Source: Lithodes maja
Lineage: Eukaryota > Arthropoda > Malacostraca > Decapoda > Lithodidae
Direction of reading: 5' to 3'
DNA: 64,000 bases
Assembly: GCA_037953745.1 (NCBI GenBank)
Contig: JBAKBP010003069.1
Location: forward strand, 62,001 to 126,000
A program made the translations under genes and the position numbers. Below the pieces are notes generated by a model that worked only from the letters and a program-made list of their open reading frames with translations, did not search any database and had not been told where the DNA came from. This document shows positions 1-9,000 of this stretch, one piece after another. How positions within the stretch are numbered: position 1 is the first letter of the stretch; every line of letters starts with the position of its first letter.

Positions 1-45
1 CAATAGTCGTAGTCTATACGGGCGTACACGGCCGGACTACGCCCG

Positions 46-274
46 TCAGAACACAAAATTGGCGATCACGCCTGACGGGAGCATACGGGAGCGATATACG
101 TGAATGTGTGACCCCAGCATAACACGCCGATTAGCGTGGTCCTCCTCATCCACCCGCGCGATGTTGTGGGTGGGGTAGCGAGTCCTGAGGAGGTTGTGGA
201 GACAACAGATTGCCAATACTGCTGACTCAACATTCTTGGGATCAAGGAGAATGGTAGTCAGCAGTAGGCGGACC
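46..274 (-). pseudogene. Harbinger/PIF-type transposase, C-terminal exon
   Basis: This is the last exon of a Harbinger (HARBI1-like) DDE transposase, the enzyme that cuts and pastes the element. The peptide after the splice site begins VRLLLTTILL and contains a helix with CCLHNLLRTRYP, the usual C-terminal block of the family; it ends at a stop at 46. A splice acceptor lies immediately upstream on the minus strand: a pyrimidine-rich run followed by CTAG at 275-276. Joining base 274 to base 6527 keeps the reading frame and rebuilds the family's expected N-R-V junction. The rest of the gene is at 6527-7500. The element's 3' terminus probably lies left of the window. I am confident of the family and fairly confident of the intron. 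Confidence 0.82.
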
Positions 275-844
275 CTAGGGAAAAGGGAAAAATAACTGAT
301 TATTATAAAGAATAAACATTTGATAAACAAATAAAATGGTTAAAAATACATAGAAAGTGATATATGAATAACAAATATACATTTAAGAAACAAATTATAT
401 AGTTGCATATGATAGAAACTGACATATGAGTACGTAAATAATAGACATGAATATGGTCATACCAAAAAAATATAAGACCGAAATCCTCAGGTGACAACCA
501 ACATTATATATGATGGGTAATAAAGTAATATATTTCTATGCAGACATTCAGACACATACATCAATACCAGAGCTGGGAACCACAAACAAAAAATCTAGTC
601 CACAAACTGAAATTTGCAAACCCAAAACATAACTTCCACAAACACAAATCAGCAAACCTCGTAAAATTTCCGGTTCACAAATGCAAATCAGCAAACGCAA
701 ACCGGCTTTCATTTAAAAAAAATTAAACTACAGAATCAAGAGTAAATCAATGGGTTGAGTTTATTATAGCCCACGGCCAGGTGTCCGATAAATTGTTTTG
801 TTACCGGCCGACAGCTGTGGGATACAAATTCTACAATAATGGGT

Positions 845-905
845 TAGAACATAAGAACATAAGAAAATGGGAGTCTGCAAAAGGCCAATTGGCCCAAACA
901 AGGGG
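845..905 (+). repeat. Fragment of a dispersed repeat (AACATAAGAACATAAGAA family)
   Basis: A stretch with tandem ACATAAGA words followed by a TTGGCCCA block matches, with moderate divergence, 54020-54110. It is a short relic of a repeat occurring twice in this window. From memory, similar sequence is common in decapod genomes; that is not verified here. Confidence 0.55.
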
Positions 906-1677
906 GGCTTTGCCCCCTCATTCCCCATGACTTATTGTCATCATCATATATATTATCAGCAGGGGCAAATAACAGCAATACAAAAGCAGTAAAATTTGAA
1001 ACTTATGTAACTGCGAGCGTGCGACTATGTAAATAACTCGGATTGTATGCCCGCTAACACAGCTCTTGCCTAAAGTTTGATAGGCCTACAGTTTATTTTA
1101 GCCTAGGTTACTGGAGAGCCCCCAAAACTTTTGTCCCACATGTTGAATGAGGAACTTGCCATGTTTTGGTTAAATTTGGTTATGAACAAACATATATAGC
1201 CTATATAATATAAAGGCCTAGGCTATAGATAGGCCACTTTGTTTGTCCGACATGGGTAATAAAACGTTAGGGTGACTTGTTTTCGGAGAGAGTCTTTCAG
1301 TAATAGGCTAGTCAGTATTCGCAATGTTGCACCATTTGGGAGGAGGTACGCCAGATCACAGAGGTGCAAGGAGGTGATTCATTCGTGGCCACCCCTTTGG
1401 GGATGGCAAAAGATAGCCTAGGTCTACTTTAGATAGATTAAGTGATATAATAGAAAGCAGCCTAGGCCTATATTCATTATGAGGCTCCGAATATAGCCTA
1501 GCTTCAGATCAGAATAAAATCAAATTTTATTGTAAATGTATTTGATAGCCTACTTTCAACATTAACACTATTTGACACAAATAAAATGAGCCAGTGATTA
1601 GGCCTAGCCTATATAGCATAGTCCTATATGCAATATTTAGCCTATATGCTTTGAGGTATTTTGATGGAATTAGTTTA

Positions 1678-2012
1678 CTATCCATTTCAGACCCCATGAG
1701 GCATCGTTTTTTGCAAATATCTTCTAAACAAACAGTTGGATCAATATGACAATTTGGCACAGCTTGTTCTACACCGTCCCCTAATTTATGGCACTACAGT
1801 GGATTGTCAAGTGTATTTCATTAAGGAGTTTACTCTTGGTTTTCAAGGCAAAGCTGGCAAGAGCTGATTAAGCATTCGGACAGGTGGAGTTTCCCCCACT
1901 CCCGTCATCCCCTCCCTCCCTCCAACCCCATATCCCCGCCTTCCCCCTCGCACTCCCACCCTTCTTCTATCCTTTCTTCTCTCTCTCTCTCTCTCTCTTG
2001 CGTTGTACATAA
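1678..2012 (+). repeat. Left TIR of the Tc1/mariner-like element
   Basis: It is the near-identical inverted copy of 5160-5556, including a CT-rich segment and a CT microsatellite at its inner end (1977-2000) that is longer, as GA, in the right TIR. Minus-strand ORFs here arise from the low-complexity sequence and are not genes. Confidence 0.85.
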
Positions 2013-2149
2013 GATATGAAGCCATGCACATGATGCTTGTCTATAATGCAGATAACCAAACATTATATGCCGAGTATGGTTGAATCGTTTATACAAACGA
2101 TCGTGGTCGCTGTTGTACCTTGTTTGACCGTTATACGGTGTTTGGTAGG

Positions 2150-2375
2150 TGAAAATGTTAACGTGGTAACTCACGGGCATGCGGCAGTAGAAGGTGTATA
2201 GCCACATGCTGTGGAGGAAGGTGTGCTTCATCGCTGACGGTTCATCGCTGACGGTCATGGCCAACAATGTTAACGTGGTAACTGACGGGCATGCGGCCGT
2301 TGAAGGTGTATAGCCACATGCTGTGGAGGAAGGTGTGCTTCATCGCTGACGGTCATGGCCAACATGCTACGGTGT
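2150..2375 (+). repeat. Tandem duplication, ~112-bp unit
   Basis: Two direct copies (about 2155-2262 and 2268-2374) share the words GTTAACGTGGTAACT, GGGCATGCGGC and CATCGCTGACGGTCATGGCCAAC. The first copy also repeats a short CATCGCTGACGGT block. No function is evident. Confidence 0.85.
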
Positions 2376-2565
2376 GCGCGTGGGTGCAAAGCAGTAATTG
2401 CGCTTCCACTTGTCCATGTCTTTAACCAGGAGAAAAGCGCTAACAAAATGAGGATTAGTCTGAATAGGTAAGTCATTAATCAGTGTTATGCCAATCTATA
2501 GCTGGTGTGTTATGACTTTGTTCCTTATTAAATTTTGATCTCATTCTTCATATTTATTATCCATT

Positions 2566-2825
2566 CGATGCCGCTTGGCTGGCTCAGTGGTTATCATCTC
2601 CGTCTCCCACGCACAGGGCGACGGGGTAGGGGGTTCAAATCTCGCTCAGATTTGAAAGGTTTTTCTGAGATTCAAGCTGGGCGGTACTGTCTCTCCTTGA
2701 GCAAGGGAGATGGGATAATGGTGTCTGGTTGTTACTAAGCGTTCCAAGCGCTTGAGAATCCCCGAAGGAGGAGATCCGGGCGCTATATAAGTAACCACAC
2801 GATTATTATTATTATTATTATTGTT
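2566..2825 (+). mobile_element. tRNA-derived SINE with (ATT)n tail, copy 1
   Basis: An RNA polymerase III promoter is visible: an A box in GGCTGGCTCAGTGG near 2578 and a B box in GGGTTCAAATC near 2631. A body of about 130 bp follows, ending in GCGCTATATAAGTAACCA and an (ATT)n tail at 2801-2822. The same architecture occurs on the minus strand at 24830-25078, which shows a family rather than a lone tRNA. The 45-base run after the B box is shared by both copies. Confidence 0.88.
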
Positions 2826-3435
2826 CTCTTCCTCTCCAAACCGTTCTACTGTCTCAGCCAAAGATTAGATTCAGTGTAATGGGGTCGACACTTTTCCTGC
2901 GCTTGAGAGGGACGGTATGTAATAATTGTTGTCATGTTACTCGATGATTTAAAGCTGGGGCTGGTTATTACTCTCTTACATATTCCTTGATCATTTTTCT
3001 GGACATTAAGAGTTATCGAGGGTTATTACTTGTTGTGAGTTTTCGAGGGTTATTACTTGTGAGTTTTCAAGGGTTATTACTTGTTATCAATTCAGCCTTC
3101 ACCAACTGAAATGCAATCCCGTTTAATTGTGTTCTTGAGTTCTTGACTTCCCTTCTCAGAGTTCGTATTTCGCTTGATGGTGGTTGATTTATTATTGCTG
3201 AGTTCCATAATAGTTGTTAATTGAGCATTGCTATTACTTGTATAATTATTCATGGGTCAATTATTCGTTTTCTTACACATGGTCATGTGAAGAAAACGTA
3301 GTGTCCAGATAAAACGCTAAGTATGTTTCACTGCTATCTATGACATTAAAAGTGAAATTATTTTGATCATGATACCGTTATCAATATCCGTTATATATTA
3401 TATTTTGAAGCATGTTATCTAATCTACAGCTTTTC
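2826..3435. other. AT-rich non-coding interior of the TIR element
   Basis: Contains three imperfect direct copies of a GAGTTTTCGAGGGTTATTACTTGT word around 3010-3085. I see no coding potential or promoter signal that I can support. Confidence 0.5.
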
Positions 3436-3446
3436 CTTCCCCACAT

Positions 3447-4118
3447 AGGCCATATGATCGTGCTGCAGAGGCCATTGGAATGACCGTAAAAGCAGTGCGG
3501 TTGATGGTGACGCGCAGCATGGGTTCTCGGACAGATACACCACCTGGGACAGCCACTCCCCCCGTAGCACCGCCAAACTCACCGACACCCTCTGCCACAC
3601 CACCTGTCTTTGACAATTTCACCGTTGGTGCCATTCGCCGCCATATACATGCCAAGTTTGCAGCCAAGGAAACCTTTACTATTTGCACCCTGACAGAAAG
3701 TATGAAAATGGCAGGTATTATTCCGAGGGAAATCTCAGAGACGGCGATGTAGCGTGTGCTGCACAACATGGGGTTCCGGTACAGGACATCACAGCGGAAA
3801 ATGTATGTGCGAAAGGAGTCGTTGGATGTTGTGTGCCGCCGTGTTGAGGCTCTCCGAGCACTCCAGCGACATCGGAAGTAGGGAAGACAGGTGGTGTATG
3901 TGTTCGAAAAGTGGTTCACCACCTGAATGCAGCACAACATGGAGTGGGTAGATACATCCCAGCCTGCCACTAGTGCCACCTACAGCCGTCAGGTGCCACC
4001 TGGAGAAGGGGAGCGATTTGTGGTAGTAGCAGGTGGTACAGTTGACGGTTTCGTTAATGATTCCTTTTTGTGCTTCGCTGTAAAAAACAAAACTGGCGAC
4101 TACCATGGGGAAATTAAT
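3447..4118 (+). pseudogene. IS630/Tc1-like DDE transposase, decayed
   Basis: One frame can be read with three in-frame stops (TAG 3750, TAG 3879, TGA 3921) and no frameshift. An N-terminal helix-turn-helix-like segment (PYDRAAEAIGMTVKAVR, from 3450) follows a pyrimidine-rich CATAG that looks like a splice acceptor. Next comes a second DNA-binding segment (RRVEALRALQRH), then the nuclease core with GEGERFVVVAGG and DYHGEINRN; the latter carries what should be the second catalytic Asp. The position of the usual first Asp (DETW in relatives) reads FEKW, so the active site is lost. The C-terminal part with the last acidic residue is missing after about 4118. It is the presumed transposase of the surrounding element. 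Confidence 0.7.
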
Positions 4119-4690
4119 AGGAACCTGTCTGCATCACCATCGACAGCGATGACTAGGATGAGCTGTTTCTCGATAGTGATGAAGATTAAAATATAATATA
4201 ATAATTATGCTCGATTGTTTGCATTATTAATCCACCCATCATATATCCGCTTTCTATCTTTGTATGCAATGACTTTTTAGAACATGTCTACAAGAACGCT
4301 GATCGTATGACACTGTCTTCCTAACGTCAGAAGTAATATATATATGTACCTTTCATTTGAGTTTCGTTTTACGTATTTACTCTGCTCTTGAATCCCCGCT
4401 CCATTACCACCCGTATTCCTTTCCGACTCCTACCCAATTTCCTATAAATGATCAAGCCTCAGCTACCTCATCCCATCATACGCACAATGTAGCCTGTGGG
4501 AAAGAGGGATATATAAAACCTTCAATGGTTATATATTAACCAAACAAACCTCATACAGCACTTATGCAACAGGCAATTACGCTGGAACAACAATCACTAT
4601 TGTTCGCAGAAAAAACCCTACCCTACGTAGCATATACGTTCGAGTTATCTGTCAATATAGACAAGTAACATGTGCATGGCTTCATATATC

Positions 4691-4910
4691 ATGTACAGTC
4701 ACAAACAAAAATGCTGCAACACCAGCTACATACCAACAACCATTTAATTACGAAAGATTTATGCTAAACATTATAAAACTTCACAACTATTTGTTTATAC
4801 TATAAACAAATAGTTGCAAAATGTTAGAATGTTTAGCACAAATCTTTCGTAATGAAATGGTTGTTGGCATCTGGTTGGTGTGCAGCATTTTTGCTTGTGA
4901 CTGTACAGTC
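4691..4910. repeat. Palindrome, ~110-bp arms
   Basis: The two halves meet at about 4800 (ATTTGTTTATAC / TATAAACAAATAG) and pair along about 110 bp with few mismatches. It would form a long hairpin. It may be a solo foldback repeat or inverted ends of a lost insertion. Confidence 0.8.
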
Positions 4911-4934
4911 GCACTATCAAGTGATGACTCGATT

Positions 4935-5095
4935 CCCAGTACCCTTCTTTTAGAAAAATAAGCTCGCTATCGCTCGCTATCTTCAGGCTAGCGAGCCTAT
5001 TTTTCGATAGAGAAAAGAAGTCCGGCATCGCCGTAGACAGTTTTCTACCGAAAAATCAGCTCGCTCCCGCTCGCTACCCTGAAAGGGTAAAGGGA
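4935..5095. repeat. Short inverted repeats rich in CTCGCTATCGCTCGC
   Basis: Several copies of GCTCGCTATCGCTCGC-like words in both orientations, with GATAGA/TCTATC flanks. The word also occurs at the outer ends of the large palindrome (24345 and 41320). Confidence 0.5.
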
Positions 5096-5159
5096 GAATA
5101 TATTAAATGGAACTTTGTCAGAAACTTTAAATAAGCGAGACATCACTTATTTGGTCGAT

Positions 5160-5172
5160 TGTACAACGAAAG

Positions 5173-5245
<73 letters not shown>

Positions 5246-5556
5246 GAAAGGATAGAAGAAGGGTGGGAGTGCGAGGGGGAAGGCGGGGATATGGGGTTGG
5301 AGGTAAGCAAGTAGGGAGGGAGGGGATGACGGGAGTGGGGGAAACTCCACCTGTCCGAATGCTTAATCAGCTCTTGCCAGCTTTGCCTTGAAAACCAAGA
5401 GTAAACTCCTTAATGAAATACACTTGACAATCCACTGTAGTGCCATAAATTAGGGGACGGTGTAGAACAAGCTGTGCCAAATTGTCATATTGATCCAACT
5501 GTTTGTTTAGAAGATATTTGCAAAAAACGATGCCTCATGGGGTCTGAAATGGATAG
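5160..5556 (-). repeat. Right TIR of the Tc1/mariner-like element, with (GA)n
   Basis: Inverted copy of 1678-2012. The GA microsatellite at 5174-5238 has expanded relative to the left arm. The outer terminus GGATAG is followed by TA at 5557. Confidence 0.85.
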
Positions 5557-6526
5557 TAGGTTAAGAAAATATTAACAATATAAATCAACAAGGCCTAACT
5601 GAAGTGGAGCGCCGCTATAGCCTATTTCGCGAGAGTGAGACCATGAAATCACGCACTAATAAGAATCGCACTAAATAGAATAGAAGGCCCATAGGCTAGG
5701 CTATGGAAACTTGGCCTGGTTGGCCACGAATATTAGGCTTATAGCCTAACCGCTTCATTTTATATATATATTCGTGTATAAAAGGTAAGGCTAATGTACT
5801 ATTCACTTCAAATACACCATGAGACTTTCCAAATATCCTATATAGGCCTAATCATAAATAAAGACGGACGCCTATCATTTGGTCACGAACACGTAGTGAC
5901 GAGTGATAAACAATTACAATACAATTTAGACTATCCTAAATCCAGGGTTTTCGCATTATTTCATCTAATATTCGTCTTTATCATAACTCAGCTCTCTACA
6001 TCTCATTATTCATGATATTTTGACAATATCCATATCCAAAAATAAATAATCTAGAATATTGATAATTTATATATATTAGCTCAAGAGTGGATTCGATTAT
6101 GATTTGTGAGAGTTGCGCAGTCGATCAATCGAATCTCTCCAGGTCTTCCAATATTTGTGTTTACCTTTAAGCAATATTTATAAAGTAATCTTTATTATCG
6201 TCTTCCTTAGCATTTTCACACATCAAATCACATACGAAAAATCCCGAAATATAGAGAGTGCACTAGATTCCAGCACAACAAGAAGTAATTGGCTTGGTTT
6301 TTGGTGGGAGCCGCAGGGCCGTGTTTACCACAGGTGGTGGAAACCGAATTTTGCGCAGCAAAGAGGTAACTTTCAGACCTACAAAACACGCAGATAGGCG
6401 GCCATTTTGCCGCCAGCGCAAGTGCGCCACCAAAATTACACTTTCGCCATGGCGAAATTGGCGTTTTGCGCAAGTGTATGCGGAAGTGCCCAGCTCTGAT
6501 CAATACTAATGACTTGAATTATTTAC

Positions 6527-7500
6527 CTGTTCGCCATAATCACGAAAGCATTCTCAACCACTCGCCGAGCTCTCGAGAGGCGGTAATTGAAGATTTGCTC
6601 TTCCCTCGTCATTTTGCAGTGAGGAAAGGGCTTCATCAGCCATGTCCTGAGCCCAAAAGCGTCGTCCCCGACGATGTAGTACGGGCCAGGCTGATCCCCA
6701 CCAGGTATAGGTTCAGCTTCTGGCAGTCCCGCACGGCCCTCCTCGAATGCAGTACGCAGTGGGGTGTCCAGGAACACACCACCATCAGATGAAGACCCGT
6801 GGGCTCCAACATCAACATAAAGAAATCAATAGTAGGCATCAGACAAGGCCATGAGGACTATCGAGTGGAACTTCTTGTAGTTGAAGAATTTGGAGCCCCA
6901 GTTGGCAGGACATTTGATGGCAATGTGTTTGCCATCCAGGGCACCGCAGGTGTGTGGGAAGTCTGACACTGCCTTCCACTGAGCAGGTGTCTTTGGGCAG
7001 ACCATCACCTCCCCCATGTATTCCTCAATTATTGCATTGCACACTTCAGGGACAATCTTGGCGATGGTGTTTGGTGCAACTCTGAAGGCATAAAAGAGGT
7101 CTGTATAGGTTTGTCCAGAGTCCAGGAATCGCAGCGTTATAGCCAGCCGCAAACCTGGTTCGATACTTGCACGAAAGGTAGTGTCCTGCTTGACAATCCT
7201 TGGCCCGACAGAACGTAGCAGCTCCCTGAACATAACGACGGGCATCCTCATAAAGTTTTTGAACTTATCATTATCCTCCTCTGCCAACTTCACCATCAAT
7301 TTGTGATATATCCCACAATCTTCACGACGCAAAAGCATAGGTCGGACATACCACCTCCTCCTCCGTTCTGATTTCCTCTTATGCTTCCTTACTTGTTTTC
7401 TTTGGATGATGGCCGCAAGCAACTCAATCTCTGCATGTTCACGCTCCATTGCCAAAGCCAAGGGTAGGGGAACATTGGAGGTTGTAGGGAGTAGATCCAT
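6527..7500 (-). pseudogene. Harbinger/PIF-type transposase, main exon with one premature stop
   Basis: The minus-strand frame encodes most of a HARBI1-like DDE nuclease. The first catalytic Asp is in GALDGKHIAI, the second in the stretch just after the premature stop (DVGAHGSSSD, about 6775-6815), and the Glu in RARRVVENAF near 6550. The open frame extends upstream to 7590, but the first ATG is at 7500 (peptide MDLLPTT), about 80 bases downstream of a TATA box, so I choose that start. A single in-frame TGA at 6826-6828 sits where relatives normally have Arg, consistent with a CGA-to-TGA transition; no frameshift is needed to read on both sides. The exon ends at a good GT donor and continues at 274-46. 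The element's second protein (Myb/SANT-like) is not in the window. The copy is probably inactive but only lightly damaged. Confidence 0.85.
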
Positions 7501-7577
7501 GGCGCTGTCGTTCGGTTGGTTGTGTGGTACGGTAGAGCTGATGTTAAACACTGATGGAGACCAGAGCTCTGCCACCC

Positions 7578-7585
7578 TATTTATA
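7578..7585 (-). promoter_or_regulatory. TATA box of the Harbinger transposase gene
   Basis: TATAAATA on the minus strand lies about 78 bases upstream of the ATG at 7500, leaving room for a short 5' leader. The position fits the ATG start better than the upstream GTG. Inferred from sequence only. Confidence 0.5.
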
Positions 7586-7639
7586 CCCACACCTAATCTG
7601 CCTCTCCAATTACATTACCTAATCATCTGAGGTCGCAGG

Positions 7640-8015
7640 TGCGATCAAGGGAGAATGTATCTTCGATAGTCGTCGGGCATTCGCCATAGTCGCACAACCT
7701 CCGCGATGTTATCTCATCACATCGTCCAACATTCGAAGGGCAATCGCCGTGCATTCGCTATTTTCGCCATCATCTTTGCCACAATCGACCTGATTCACCC
7801 TCAATTGTCGCACACCATTCGTCATTTTAGCCAAAATATTCGCCACATTCGCACTGTGGTCGTACTTCTGTCGCACTGCAATCGAGCAAATTCGCCTTTT
7901 TCGCCATCATTTGCTTTCATTCGCTTCTGCAAAACCCACATTCGCCGTGAATTTACGGACATAGAAAAAAAACACTGTTGCAGGGCATTCGCCATCGAAA
8001 AGTCGCACAGTGGGA
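7640..8015. repeat. Subterminal repeat cluster at the 5' end of the Harbinger element
   Basis: The segment is packed with short variants of TTCGCCAT and TCGCAC, about fifteen in 370 bp, in a non-coding stretch just outside the transposase. Such subterminal clusters typically bind transposase or accessory DNA-binding proteins in Harbinger-type elements. Similar words recur near 6400-6480. I could not fix the exact TIR or its 3-bp target duplication. Confidence 0.5.
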
Positions 8016-8482
8016 TACCGCCTTTATATTTAGAATTATCATCATTAAATATTTGGACTAGGTGGCACTGGTTGAGATCTACTGGTTATATGGGCTTCTG
8101 GACGTGTAGTCATAGAAGCTGCATGCCCTACTTCTCTATTAAGAAGCTTATGTATAATATGGTAGTACCTACAGTATGTGGTGGGCTGACCCTTTGTCAG
8201 AGTGAGGGTTGGTGTCCTCTACTTCCCATAGCCCCTTCTATCTTTTTCTCCTTCTGCATCTCTAATTTTTTTCAAATGGCGTAGGGATGCGGCGACCCCA
8301 ACGCCCGCCACTTTCTGGTGCAGGTAGCCTCCTCTGTGGTGGAGGGGTGAGAAATTTCCACCACCGCTTTTCTCCGGCGAGACGTAGAAGTCGGCTAAAG
8401 GGGATCGGGGGCGGGGGGCCTGGTATCCTTCTCCCCTTAAATAAATCTACCAAAAAAACGAGACAGAGATAGGGGCGAGGGA

Positions 8483-9000
8483 ATGCGTTCGTGGTCCCGG
8501 ACCCTAAGAATAGGAGCTTTGAATGTGCGTGGATGTAGTACGAATGAGAAGCGAGAGGATATTGGAAGGTTATTTGAAAGAAGGATGTATGATGTCCTTG
8601 CACTGAATGAAACAAAGATGAAAGGAGAGGGAGAAGTGGATTTTGGAAACGTGATAGGTAGAAAGTCTGGAGTAGACGAGGGAGTCAGGGGGAAAGAAGG
8701 AGTGGCTATTATTGTGAAGGAGGAATTGAGAGAGTTTATAAAAGAGTGGAAAGAGGTGTCATCAAGGCTAATGTGGGTGAGAATGCGGTTTAAGGGTGAA
8801 AGGTGGGTTTTTGTAAGTGCGTATGGACCAGGAAGTGAAAGAGAGTTAGACGAGGTAGAGGGTTTCTGGGAGGATTTGGGAGATTGTCTACAAGGGTTTG
8901 ATGAAAATGAAAATGTTATAGTTTTAGGGGACCTAAATGCTAGGGTAGGAAATGAGCCTGTTGAGGGAGTCATCGGTAGTTTTGGTGTGGATGGTGTAAC
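8483..9000 (+). pseudogene. LINE endonuclease (EEP/APE family), N-terminal part of pol
   Basis: Starts with ATG and reads into an exonuclease-endonuclease-phosphatase fold: ALNVRG at the first beta strand, the metal-binding Glu in LNETKMKG, a YGPG loop and the catalytic GDLNARVG. The domain nicks target DNA to prime reverse transcription. The frame ends at TGA 9017 only because one base is missing near 8998 in the GGTGTAAC region; shifting there continues directly into the family's C-terminal endonuclease block (LKNVCEEC, then YTW and SDHYLV) in the next frame. The two frames are one interrupted protein. Confidence 0.85.

Larger units (their letters stand above)
1678..5556. mobile_element. 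Tc1/mariner-like (IS630-superfamily) element with long TIRs
   Basis: Inverted repeats of about 330-400 bp bound the element. Both outer ends begin CTATCCATTTCAGACCCC and are flanked by TA (1676-1677 and 5557-5558), the target duplication of the Tc1/mariner/IS630 superfamily. The interior carries a decayed IS630-like transposase on the plus strand (3447-4118), which agrees with the TA target. The TIRs are much longer than in classic Tc1 elements. Later arrivals or rearrangements inside include a SINE (2566-2825), a tandem duplication (2150-2375) and a 110-bp-arm palindrome (4691-4910). The element lies in the Harbinger intron. Confidence 0.72.
275..6526 (-). other. Large intron of the Harbinger transposase gene
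   Basis: The intron has a GTAAAT donor (6526-6521) and a polypyrimidine-CTAG acceptor (ending at 275), both on the minus strand. It is about 6.25 kb because other elements landed in it: the TIR element at 1678-5556 and, inside that, a SINE at about 2566-2825. Outside those, 300-1677 and 5559-6520 are AT-rich. They hold only a fragment of a dispersed repeat (845-905) and a GCGCAAGTG-containing inverted stretch at about 6400-6480, with no coding signal that I can support. That the intron is spliced is inferred from frame and consensus sequence only. Confidence 0.7.

Noticed and set aside
3419..3979. 186-codon minus-strand ORF opposite the IS630-like relic
   Set aside because: No motif; antisense of a clearly homologous plus-strand frame.
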